NCBI GenBank assembly: GCA_029706075.1
Contig: JAINUG010000031.1
Coordinates: forward strand, 744,001 to 808,000
Reading direction: 5' to 3'
DNA: 64,000 nucleotides
Origin: Aldrovandia affinis
Taxonomy: Eukaryota > Chordata > Actinopteri > Notacanthiformes > Halosauridae
Below, one piece after another: positions 32,200 to 41,180 of the stretch. A program made the translations under genes and the position numbers. The notes beneath the pieces were generated by a model, which worked only from the letters and a program-made list of their open reading frames with translations, did not search any database and was not told the DNA's origin. Position 1 is the first letter of the stretch; each line of letters starts with the position of its first letter.

Positions 32200-33983
32200 T
32201 AAGTTAACGTCTTGTTACCTACCCTTTTATCTGGTTCCCTCCCCTTCTGGTTTGTCTGTTATGAATATGGCATTTAAACGTGAAGGCAGGTGATTCCATG
32301 TCTGTTGTGACACGGTTCTCTGGGCAGCTCTGCGTAATAAAAGCTTTTAATACTGTTTAAGAAATCCTCTCCGATCCTAATGAGGTTTTTTTCCTCGACA
32401 ATGGCATAACCTGTCCGATGAAAAACATGTCTCCACTTTTGGCTTTTTTTTTTTCATGCATGGAAAACAGGCATACAATTCCATGTATCCAGAGAGTCTG
32501 ACAGTTCAAGGGCCAATGAAAAGTTATTAAATTATATAATAATTGTAATTAATTTGAATAATTCTGCCTGTCAGAAGTACCCATCAAAAACGTGTATCTC
32601 CTCCCTGCCTGAAGACCGATTTTACACGACACTCCTTTGTCTCCAGTGTTGCTTTCTAATCCCAAGGTAAGTTAAAGTGGAAGCTCTAGGCTCATATTTA
32701 ACTGTATTTTCAAGTTTGTAAGTGACACAGATGTACGTTAAGTCTATGATGTTTTGATATGATCATGGCCTACAAATCGTCTTTATTTAGCACTTTTACA
32801 TAAGACTACTAGTGTCATTAGCATAGGCATTTCTACTGCTGTGATGGCAAGCTAAATAGCACTGAAATATGAATAGATCCTTTCCTTTCATTCAGAGAGG
32901 TACGAAGTGGAAAGTACTTTCATAATAGTAAAATAGTAAATTTAGCAAACAAGTAACACTATCTGATAGGTAGTCTAAATAGCCATCAAATTGCACATTC
33001 ACGAGGCAAGCAGAAACGTGTTTGCAATGTTGAAAATAATTGCTAAAATCATGCCTGATCTGAAATATACTTTAATAAACAGTTACCCTTTTACTGACAT
33101 ATAATCGTTATTTTGTCAAATGGTGCTAAATTAAGGCAGAGATCAGAACGCATACCAGGTACATTGGAATTCATACAGTTAAAACCATGTATCTCCAAAG
33201 TTCGATGTAAGAAAATCATGTAACTCCAGTTTAACGACTATTCTATCAAATTTCAGTTATTAAGTTACTCGGACTAATTTCTAGCATTGTTTTGAGTAAA
33301 TTCATGAATTTCTGTGATTTTATGTTCATAAATGTTAAAATGGGGAAGATTTTTCTATCTCCTGAAAAGTTTCCATTTTTCGACAACGACGATAATATAT
33401 TTCACAACATATCACCGAATCACTGAATTACGTCTGCCCAATGGCCCAATAACAGTCTGTCCATAAGCACCTTCAGTGTCCACTTAAACCCTTAGCCTAT
33501 GTACCCTACTCTTCCACATTCTACACTTCGGTTGTCTTTCGTTATCCCTTTTGTTCTTCTGTCCTTGTATTTGCTGTCAAAAAATATACACTCTAACACC
33601 AAATATTTTATTATCAAGTTTGAGTCATATTGAAAAACATGAACAAGTATGAGTAAGGGGAATCAAACCTGGGTCTACCATCTAGGAGGGCAACATTGTA
33701 TTCTGTACACTATACACACCACACGTCAGTTAGTGTGTTCATGTATATTATATAGTCGGTAGTGGTCAGGTTTGTTGCACCACATTCATTTCACCAGCAG
33801 ATAGCAATGTGCATTCTCTCATATGAAGCTCCGAGTACTGAAACAATTTTCAACACAGTGTGTCGGAAACCTGCAATGCTTCAGAAAGTTTAATTTCGCC
33901 ATCACTTGCGGCAAGTCATCACAGCGGCGGACAGAGTAGTCATCATGGAGCTGTTAGTGGCAAACTAAACTCCCATCCCGGTC
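32200..33983. other. Unassigned sequence
   Basis: No gene or repeat could be supported. A TTTTTTTTT run at 32447-32455 and AT-rich tracts only. A tRNA-like leader was looked for near 33650-33720 without success. Confidence 0.4.
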
Positions 33984-34341
33984 CGGTCCGACATCCAGAT
34001 GCAGAAGATGGGATCAGACGACGACCTGGAGACATTCATGGATCTCTTTGAGAGAACAGCCATGGCATGCAGCTGGCCGATGTCCGAGTGAACATTACGG
34101 CTCCTCCCCCTTCTCTCGGGAGAGAGCCAGGTAGTGGCCCACAGTGTGCCCACAGTGTGCCGGCCAGCACCGTGGCTGACTACCCAAAGCTCCGTGCCAC
34201 CATTCTGGAAAGAGTGGGGTTGAAGCCTGTGGGAAACCTCCAACGTCTTCGGGAGCTCTGCTTTCGCCTATGCCCGACAGCTCCTCGATGACTGCAGCCA
34301 GAGGTCCGCACTGCGGAACGAACAACAGCTGCAGCAGTGTG
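33984..34341 (+). pseudogene. Gmr1-like gag relic with SCAN-related region (outer element)
   Basis: In shifting frames: VRSDIQMQKMGSDDDLETFM, LFERTAMACSWPMSE, LLPLLSGESQ, then VADYPKLRATILERVGLKPV and GNLQRLRELCFRL, ARQLLDDC. The D-(D/L)-E-x-F-x-x-x-F-E-R and later L-R-x-x-I-L-x-R blocks are those of fish gypsy gag proteins, from which the vertebrate SCAN domain is thought to derive. Gag packages the element RNA. The frame is broken near 34100 and ends where the second gypsy begins. Confidence 0.72.
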
Positions 34342-34597
34342 TGTTACGTTCCACGTGTATGTGTGTTTTTGTCTTCTCTGTTTCTCCGTGTTCTGCAGGA
34401 GTGTAATTGACCTTTGTATATATATAAATAGCCTCAATATTGTCACTAATATATATGTAATTAAACACTGACTGCACCTTCCCCCCTCTTGCCTGGGCTT
34501 TATTATTTACCCTCATTTTCGTTCATGACCCGATCCTATTTAAATTATTTTATGTTACGATCTCCCCAGTACCCCTAAACACATCGGGGGCGTAACA
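34342..34597 (+). repeat. 5' LTR of inner gypsy, internally deleted
   Basis: 256 bp, TGTTACG...CGTAACA. It matches both ends of the 3' LTR (40455-41175) but lacks the middle ~460 bp; the deletion joins GCAGGAGTG to TAATTGACC at about 34402. Confidence 0.85.
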
Positions 34598-34600
34598 TAA

Positions 34601-34618
34601 TTGGGGGCTCGTCCGGGA
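34601..34618 (+). promoter_or_regulatory. Primer binding site, tRNA-Pro type
   Basis: TTGGGGGCTCGTCCGGGA follows the 5' LTR after three bases. TGGGGGCTCGTCCGGGA is complementary to the 3' end of vertebrate tRNA-Pro. Confidence 0.85.
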
Positions 34619-34859
34619 GATTGAGCGATTGTGTGTGAATAATATTGCAGAGGTCTGTATTGGTAGTGTTTGGTAGTGGGCTGTGTAGAGTCATAGTTGT
34701 GTGTGTTCTTTTTTTTGTGTGTTTCGCATATGCCACTAGCCTATAGTAGTTCGCGTATTGTGTGCTTGCGCTTGTTATTTGTGGTTGTTATTGTTACTGT
34801 GTATATTGTTGTGTAGTGTTGCATAGTATAACTATATAGCATTTAAAGACAATTAGACA

Positions 34860-35795
34860 ATGGCTTCATCTCATTTTGATTTAGAGTCATTTATTAATAA
34901 ACCATCAATTGTTGTTTTTGACCAGTGTCGTAAGGCGGATTTATTAATTATAGCTGAGCATATTGGTGTCTCTGTTAGCCGGTCTCTTCTTAAGAAGGAG
35001 ATTCGATCGGTGGTGTGGAATAAGCTGGTGGAGCTGGGTATCTTTGTCCTGCCTGTTCAGCCTGTTTCGTCCCTGGTGCCAGACGCTGAACTGATGTTGG
35101 GTGCTATGGCTTCCTCTGGATCGGAGGAAAAGGAGGAGACGCCGCCGGTTACCCTGCCGAGGTTTGAGGCGTTCTCTCCACTAGCCTCTTCTGGGTCAAT
35201 GGTTGGGGTGAGGTTGAGGGTCTGTTTGGCCCGCCTGCAACTAGAAGCACAGGAGAGAGCCCAGGAGAGAGAGGCACAGGTAAGGAAACTTGAGTTGGAA
35301 CATAAACTGGCAGTGCGGAAACTGGAGATTGAGGCAGAGACTACCCTCAAGCTGCGACAGTTGGAGTTGCAGAACGCCGCTGCGCAGTCTGTTGTGTCCA
35401 CACCATTCTCTGGGCTTTATGATGTGAGGAGACATGTAGCTCTTCCTCCCTTTAATGAGACCGAGGTTGATGCCTATTTTAGCACTTTTGAGCGCCTCGC
35501 TACCGCACTTCAATGGCCAAAGGACATTTGGACAACATTATTATAGTGTAAATTTACCGGTAAAGCGCAGGATGCAACTGCTACTTTGTCTCTTGAGGAC
35601 AGTTTAAATTATGACATTGTGAAGGCTGCTGTGCTCCGTGCTTATGAGTTAGTGCCGGAGGCATATAGGCAGAAGTTCAGAAACCACCGAAAAGCCCCGA
35701 CTCAGTCCTTTGTTGAGTTTGCTAGGGAGAAGGGAATGCTTTTTGATAAGTGGTGTGCTGCTAGCAAGGCTACGGATTTAAATTCTCTTCGAGAG
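34860..35795 (+). pseudogene. Gmr1-like gag, N-terminal and SCAN-related parts (inner element)
   Basis: The ATG at 34860 begins MASSHFDLESFINKPSIVVF and an SAP-like helical segment (KADLLIIAEHIGVSVSRSLL). Next come an acidic linker and a long charged coiled-coil stretch (residues about 120-180, LQLEAQERAQEREAQVRKLE type). Then follow LPPFNETEVDAYFSTFERLA and, past a single TAG (35544-35546), CKFTGKAQDATATLSLED, LRAYELVPEAYRQKFRNHRK and SFVEFAREKGMLFDKWC. The last blocks are the SCAN-homologous capsid region. The frame is otherwise open, so the stop is a point mutation. The gag continues at 37532 after a foreign insert. Confidence 0.85.
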
Positions 35796-35811
35796 AATGC
35801 CACTTCTCTTC

Positions 35812-36672
35812 TGCCACCTTTCAGAGGTTAATGAATGTTGTTTTATCAGGTGTCCCTAACTGCAATGCATATCTTGATGATCTGGTTATATATACCAGCA
35901 CCTGGCCAGAACATGTTCGCACTCTTCGTTCTGTGTTCGAACGATTGAAGCACGCTTCGTTGACCGTGAATTTGGCCAAGTGTGAATTTGGTAATGCAAC
36001 GGTCACCTACTTAGGGAAGTAGGTTGGTCACGGGCACGTATGTCCAGTGGAGACTAAAGTGATAGCAATCACAAGTTTCCTGGCCCTACCACTAAACGGG
36101 AGCTGCATAGATTTTTAGGAATGGCTGGGTACTACCGTAGTTTCTGTCAAAGCTTTTCTGCGGTATGTGCTCCCTTAACCGATTTACTCAGCTCGACCAA
36201 GCAGTTTAGTTGGTCGTTAGACTGTCAACAGGCCTTCGAGAGTGTTAAAGCATTACTATGTAGTGCCCCGGTACTGGCCGCCCCAGACTTTGCTCGGCCG
36301 TTTAAGTTGGAGGTAGATGCAAGTGCTTTGGGTGCGGGAGCGGTACTCTTGCAGGAAAGCGCCGACGGAATTGATCATCCCGTTTGTTTCTTTTCCCGTA
36401 AGTTTACTAAGCCCCAGTTGAACTACTCGACCATCGAGAAGGAGGCCTTAGCGTTGTTGTTAGCCCTGCAGCATTTTGAAGTTTATGTTGGATCCAGTTC
36501 TAGCCCTATTGAAGTATTCACCGACCATAACCCATTGGTTTTCCTGGCCCGCATGTATAACTACAACCAGCGGTTAATGCACTGGTCGCTGATTATACAA
36601 AATTATAACTTAACGATCACACATAAAAAGGGTACCGATAACGTCCTAGCCAATGCATTATCTCGCGTATAA
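35812..36672 (+). pseudogene. Gypsy reverse transcriptase/RNase H remnant
   Basis: The RT active-site region reads YLDDLVIY, retaining both aspartates. The thumb and tether follow with a TAG at about 36020 and a frameshift near 36080. From 36121 the frame is open for 183 codons, with RNase H residues visible as D in EVDAS, E in STIEKE and D in FTDHNPL. The last RNase H aspartate is replaced or shifted in the GTDNVLANALS tail. Fingers and palm of RT before ATFQRL are missing. Confidence 0.82.
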
Positions 36673-36788
36673 AGTGTCTTTATACTAGAATTATTTAGTA
36701 GTTCTCTAGTACTTTGTGATGTTGTTTATTGATTATGAACCAACTTCTTTGTATTTTTGTTCAGGAAGTTCGTTCTTGTTTGTGGGAG

Positions 36789-37531
36789 TGTTACGTGGTA
36801 CGTGTTTTCGTCTCTCTGTCTTTGTTCTCCCCCCCACTACATGCTGCTGAGAGGAGCTACGCCATTGGCCACTCCCCCTTGTCCATCATCATTACCGCAA
36901 TATCAGAAGGTCCCGCCTCCACCAATCTACATGCTTCCCTCCGTCATATAAACCCCAGCTGCTCCCTGTTTGGGAGATGACTTCCTGGTTGAGAGATTGG
37001 TTTAGGAAACTGTTGTCTCAAGTGCAGATTTGTGTTCCATGTTGTTTTGCGAATCCTGTTTTGTTTACCCTGTGTTCCCTGAGACGTAAGGGAAAGGTAA
37101 GAGAGAGGCCTCTGTACATTTGCAAGTAGGAAGAATTGTTGTTAGACACATTAGAAAAGCAAGTGGTTGCCACCTTTGTACTTTGGTTTGGTTAGTTAGA
37201 GCAGGTAGAAAGGCTTTTGTTTTCTGTTTACTTTATGTTTAAGTAAGACAGCCATCTTCCCCTTTAGTTAGCCTTATTTGGTTTTGTTCTTTTATCTTCG
37301 ATTTGGCAACACTCTTTTCCCTGGTCTTGTGTCCTGTTATGTGTTTGTGTAGTTGTACATATTGTTAATATGTAAATAGACACTAAATATATTTGATTGC
37401 ACCGTACCCTCTGCCTCAGTTCCATTTCTCCACCCTACATCTTATCATGAATTCCAATTTTCCCGTATATATTATTAAAAACATTGTTATACCCCTCCCC
37501 AAATACCCCTAGACCAACTGGGGTCGTAACA
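36789..37531 (+). repeat. LTR of the third gypsy fragment
   Basis: 743 bp, TGTTACGTGGTACG...GGGTCGTAACA. It shares blocks with the family D LTR at 40455-41175 (AAGGTAAGAG-GAGGCCT, AGACACATTAG, GTGGTTGCCA), so it is a diverged subfamily. Confidence 0.8.
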
Positions 37532-38725
37532 GAGGAATTTAAAAAGTGTACACCAGAGCGTTGTGTGGTATATCTCAATGAGCAAAAGGTTACGTCCTTA
37601 AATGAAGCTGCCATCTTTGCTGACGAGTTTACCCTCACGCATAAAACAGTGTTTGTGTCATCCCGTGAGAAGCCTACTGATGCCGCCCCACCTGTTAGCT
37701 CACAATTGAAACACCCGAACTCTCCACCAATACGCTCCAAGGAAGAGCGAGAGTGTTTCTACTGCCATAAAGTGGGTCATGTTATTGAAGATTGTTTCCA
37801 ATTAAAAAAGAAAAACCCAAGCCCACCAAAACCTACCGGTTTCGTCAGAGCAGTCTCAGAAACTACTCAGTCCTCCAGTAGCCGCGACAGAGGTGACGTT
37901 GGCTACGATGCCTTCATGTTTGATGGTTTTGTGTCTCTATTTGGTGTAGCGAAGGATCAGAAGGCAGTTCGGATTTTAAGAGACACTGGTGCGTCGCAAT
38001 CCTTCCTGTTGGCTGGTGTCTTGCCCTTATCAGATGCGACTTCCTGTGGTGCGGATGTAATAGTGCAGGGAATCGAAATGGGCTTTGTAACTGTTCCATT
38101 GCATCAAGTGCATATTAAGACCGATTTAGTCTCTGGGTATTTTAAGGTAGCCGTGCGTTCCGCTTTACCAGTCCCAGGTGTAGCCTTTATCATGGGGAAC
38201 GATATAGCAGGTGGTAAAGTGCTACCTGTACTGGAAGTTTTAAAACAACCCGAAACGTGCGCTACGCCCGACATCCCGCAATCTCCCCCTGATGTGTTCC
38301 CCGCCTGCGTGCTTACCCGAGCAGGTGAATCTGAATTCCATTCACGGAAATGGGGCAAGCAGGTGAATCTCTGACTGTTTTAGCGTCCGCGTTTAATAAC
38401 GATGTCCAAACTCCTTAGTGCCAGACAGAGAAGGTAAAGGAGAAACCGTTGTCTGTGGATATGCCCTCGATTAAGCTGCCAGTCACTCGCGAACAGCTTA
38501 TTGTAGCTCAGAACACTAATAGGCCTACCTCTCTCACACAATGTTTTAAAACTGCTGTCACCCCTGAAGCTGCTAAAGACAGGCCAATAGCTTATTTTGT
38601 GGAAAATGGCCATCACCTGTTACGGCTGGCATGGATTGGGGTGTAGTTACACAGGTAGTAGTACCCACACTTTATAGCCAGCAAGTATTGTCATTGGCGC
38701 ACGAGAACCCTGGTCTGGTCTGCTG
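37532..38725 (+). pseudogene. Gag C-terminus, protease and integrase N-terminus of inner gypsy
   Basis: It continues the gag with EEFKKCTPERCVVYLNEQKV and FADEFTLTHKTVF, then a CCHC knuckle CFYCHKVGHVIEDC (37754-37795). A retropepsin follows with RILRDTGASQSFL (catalytic D at 37982-37984) and FIMGNDIAGGKVLP. The frame ends at 38372-38374. In another frame come PVTREQLIVAQNTNR, IAYFVENGHHLLR and then VVTQVVVPTLYSQQVLSLAH-ENP, the leader and first histidine of the integrase HHCC zinc finger. Integrase thus follows protease directly. The rest is cut off by a LINE fragment. Confidence 0.85.
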
Positions 38726-39517
38726 GCAGGCTGAGCAACATTGGGGTTTCTGGTCACTCACTGGCGTGGTTCTCTAACTACCTTACTGATAGGGTGCAAA
38801 GTGTTCAATCGGAACAACTTCTCTCTCGGCCCCTCCCTGTCTCTTTATGCCGTTGGTCCCTCCCCAGATGCAGTACTTACATTACTTCAGGATAGCTTCC
38901 TTAAGGTCCAACAGGCTTTCTCCACCCTAAGCCTCCTGCTAAACACCACCAAGACCAAGGTCATGTGGTTCGGTATGAAGGGTTCTGTACCCCTTCCAGC
39001 CCCAGATATCACTACCCTCGATGGGGCTATCCTAGACCAGGTCACTGAATACAAATACCTGGGTATCTGGCTAGACAGCACTCTGTCCTTCTCATACCAT
39101 ATCAGCAGGCTACAGTCTAAGGTCAAATCCAAACTTGGTTTCTTGTACCGAATGCGCTCCACCTTCACTCCCTCTGCTAAACTAACTCTTGTTCAAATGA
39201 GCATCCTTCCCATGTTAGATTATGGCGACGTTGTTTATAGGTCGGCATGCAAGGGCGCACTCCAAAAGCTTGATGTTCTCTATCACTCTGCTATCCGTTT
39301 TGCTACAAATGCCCCTTTCAAAACACACCACTGCACTCTTTATTCCTCTGTCAACTGGCCATCCTTACACACCCGTCGTAATATTCACTGGTTCATGCTG
39401 ATCTACAAAACCCTCCTTGGTCTGTCCCCCCCCTATCTGTGTCACTTGTTGCAAACTACAACTGCTGTATACAACACCCGTTCTGCTCACCATATTCTGC
39501 TCAGAATCCCCAAAACA
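38725..39517 (+). mobile_element. CR1-like LINE fragment (RT C-terminal part)
   Basis: It encodes RLSNIGVSGHSLAWFSNYLT, then after frame changes YAVGPSPDAVLTLLQDSF, LNTTKTKVMWFG, YKYLGIWLDSTLSFSYHISR, LPMLDYGDVVYRSACKGAL and YKTLLGLSPPYLCHLLQ. These are thumb and C-terminal motifs of a jockey-superfamily LINE. The segment that should hold YADD is deleted near 38845. It stops at the TA of a Tc1 element. No TSD was recognised. Confidence 0.75.
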
Positions 39518-39519
39518 TA

Positions 39520-40454
39520 CACTACCGTTCAAAAGTTTGGGGTCATTTAGAAATGTCCTTATTTTTGAAAGAAAAGCACTGTTTTTTTTCCAATGAAGAT
39601 AACATTAAATTAATCAGAAATACACTCTATACATTGTTAATGTGGTAAATGACTATTCTAGCTGCAAACGTCTGGCTTTTAATGGAATATCTACATAGGT
39701 GTATAGAGGCCCATTTCCAGCAACCATCACTCCAGTGTTCTAATGGTACATTGTGTTTGCTAATCGCGTTAGAAAGCTAATGGATGATTAGAAACACCTT
39801 GAAAACCCTTGTGCAATTACGTTAGCACAGCTGAAAACGGTTTTGCTGGTTAGAGAAGCTATAAAACTGGCCTTCCTTTGAGCTAGTTGAGTATCTGGAG
39901 CATCACATTTGTGGGTTCGATTATACTCTCAAAATGGCCAGAAAAAGAGAACTTTCATATGAAACTCGACAGTCTATTCTTGTTCTTAGAAATGAAGGCT
40001 ATTCCATGCGAGAAATTGCCAAGAAACTGAACATGTCCTACAATGGTGTGTACTACTCCCTTCAGAGAACAGCACAAACAGGCTCTAACCAGAGTACAAA
40101 GAGAAGTGGGAGGCCCCGGTGCACAACTGAGCAAGAAGACAAGTACATTAGAGTCTCTAGTTTGAGAAATAGACGCCTCACAGGTCCTGAACTGGCAGCT
40201 TCATTAAATGGTACCTGCAAAACGCCAGTGTCAACGTCTACAGTGAAGAGGCGACTCCGGGATGCTGGCCTTCTAGGCAGAGTGGCAAAGAAAAAGCCAT
40301 ATCTGAGACTGGCCAATAAAAGGAAAAGATTAATATGGGCAAAAGAACACAGACATTGGACAGAGGAAGATTGGAAAAAAGTGTTATGGACAGACGAATC
40401 GAAGTTTGAGGTGTTTGGATCACACAGAAGAACATTTGTGAGACGCAGAACAAA
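39520..40454 (+). mobile_element. 5' half of a Tc1-like transposon
   Basis: The left TIR CACTACCGTTCAAAAGTTTG begins after TA (39518-39519), matching a Tc1 family common in fish. The transposase starts at 39934. The right half, including the other TIR, is missing: the sequence passes directly into a gypsy LTR at about 40455. Confidence 0.88.
39934..40454 (+). pseudogene. Tc1 transposase, N-terminal half
   Basis: The ATG at 39934 opens an uninterrupted frame. Residues 1-110 form the paired-like double helix-turn-helix (LSYETRQSILVLRNEGYSMR, RSGRPRCTT with the GRPR hook, VSTSTVKRRL). Residues 115-172 begin the DDE domain with WTDESKFEVFG, where D154 is the first catalytic aspartate. After FVRRRT the frame runs into LTR sequence, so roughly half of the usual ~340 residues is lost, including the second D and the E/D. 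No stop or frameshift occurs in the retained part, suggesting a recent origin. Confidence 0.88.
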
Positions 40455-41175
40455 GTTCCACGTGTATGTGTGTTTTTGTCTTCTCTGTTTCTCCGTGTTC
40501 TGCAGGAGTGCCATCTGCCATTCCATTCGCCTTCCCCACTGTCAATCATTTGTATGTCCTGGTCCCGCCTCCATCATTCACCTGCCCCTCCATAAAAACC
40601 CTGTGACTGCTTCCTGCAAGGCCCTGCCTTTTTGTTTCGGCTGTTGTTTGAGAAAGACAGATACTGTGAGAGATTGAACGTGTATGTGGATTCCCTGTTT
40701 GTTCCCACATAGGCCTTGGGATAGGTAAGAGGGAGGCCTTTATACATTTTCATTCGTAGGTCAATCTGGTGTATAGACACATTAGGAAAGGGGTGGTTGC
40801 CATCTGTGTACCTTTGTTTACGGGTAGCTAGTATAGATTAGATAGGTAGACTTTTGTTTTGTATAAAAGTTTAGATAGTCAGCCTATCCTAGTTTTTGTT
40901 TGTAGCTAGCCCTGTTTTGTTTTATTTAGTTCATTTCTTTGGCAACATCCGTGTCCCTTGGCCTTGTGTCTTTGTGTTTGTAATTGACCTTTGTATATAT
41001 ATATAAATAGCCTCACTATTGTCACTAATATATATGTAATTAAACACCGACTGCACCTTCCCCTCTTGCCTTGGCTTTATTATTTACCCTCATTTTCATT
41101 CATGACCCGATCCTATTTAAATTATTTTATGTTACGATCTCCCCAGTACCCCTAAACACATCGGGTGGTGTAACA
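40455..41175 (+). repeat. 3' LTR of inner gypsy (family D), 5' tip lost
   Basis: 721 bp, starting at GTTCCACGTG (the 5' LTR starts six bases earlier, TGTTAC) and ending GTGTAACA, followed by the duplicated GTGTG. Confidence 0.85.
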
Positions 41176-41180
41176 GTGTG

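Larger units (their letters stand above)
35800..37531 (+). mobile_element. Third gypsy fragment: RT end, RNase H and 3' LTR
   Basis: It begins inside RT (ATFQRLMNVVLSGVPNCNAY, then LDDLVIYTSTWPEHV) and runs through GMAGYYRSFCQSFSAVCAPL and RNase H (LEVDASALGAGAVLLQE, SRKFTKPQLNYSTIEKEALA, VFTDHNPLVFL, ADNVLANALSRV-like end at 36672). A spacer with TTTGTGGGAG and an LTR (36789-37531) follow. The LTR ends exactly where host gag resumes. RNase H is followed by the LTR with no integrase, again the Gmr1 order. The left end was lost in a deletion, so no TSD pair survives. Confidence 0.82.
34337..41180 (+). mobile_element. Inner Gmr1-like Ty3/gypsy element (family D), with TSD and three nested or replaced segments
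   Basis: LTRs at 34342-34597 and about 40455-41175 are bracketed by GTGTG (34337-34341 and 41176-41180), a perfect 5-bp duplication. Order: 5' LTR, tRNA-Pro type primer site, gag (34860-35795), foreign RT-RNase H-LTR fragment (35800-37531), gag C-terminus and protease (37532-38374), integrase N-terminus (to about 38720), LINE fragment, 5' half of a Tc1 and the 3' LTR. The element's own RT and RNase H are gone. The 5' LTR has lost ~460 bp that the 3' LTR keeps. Confidence 0.87.
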
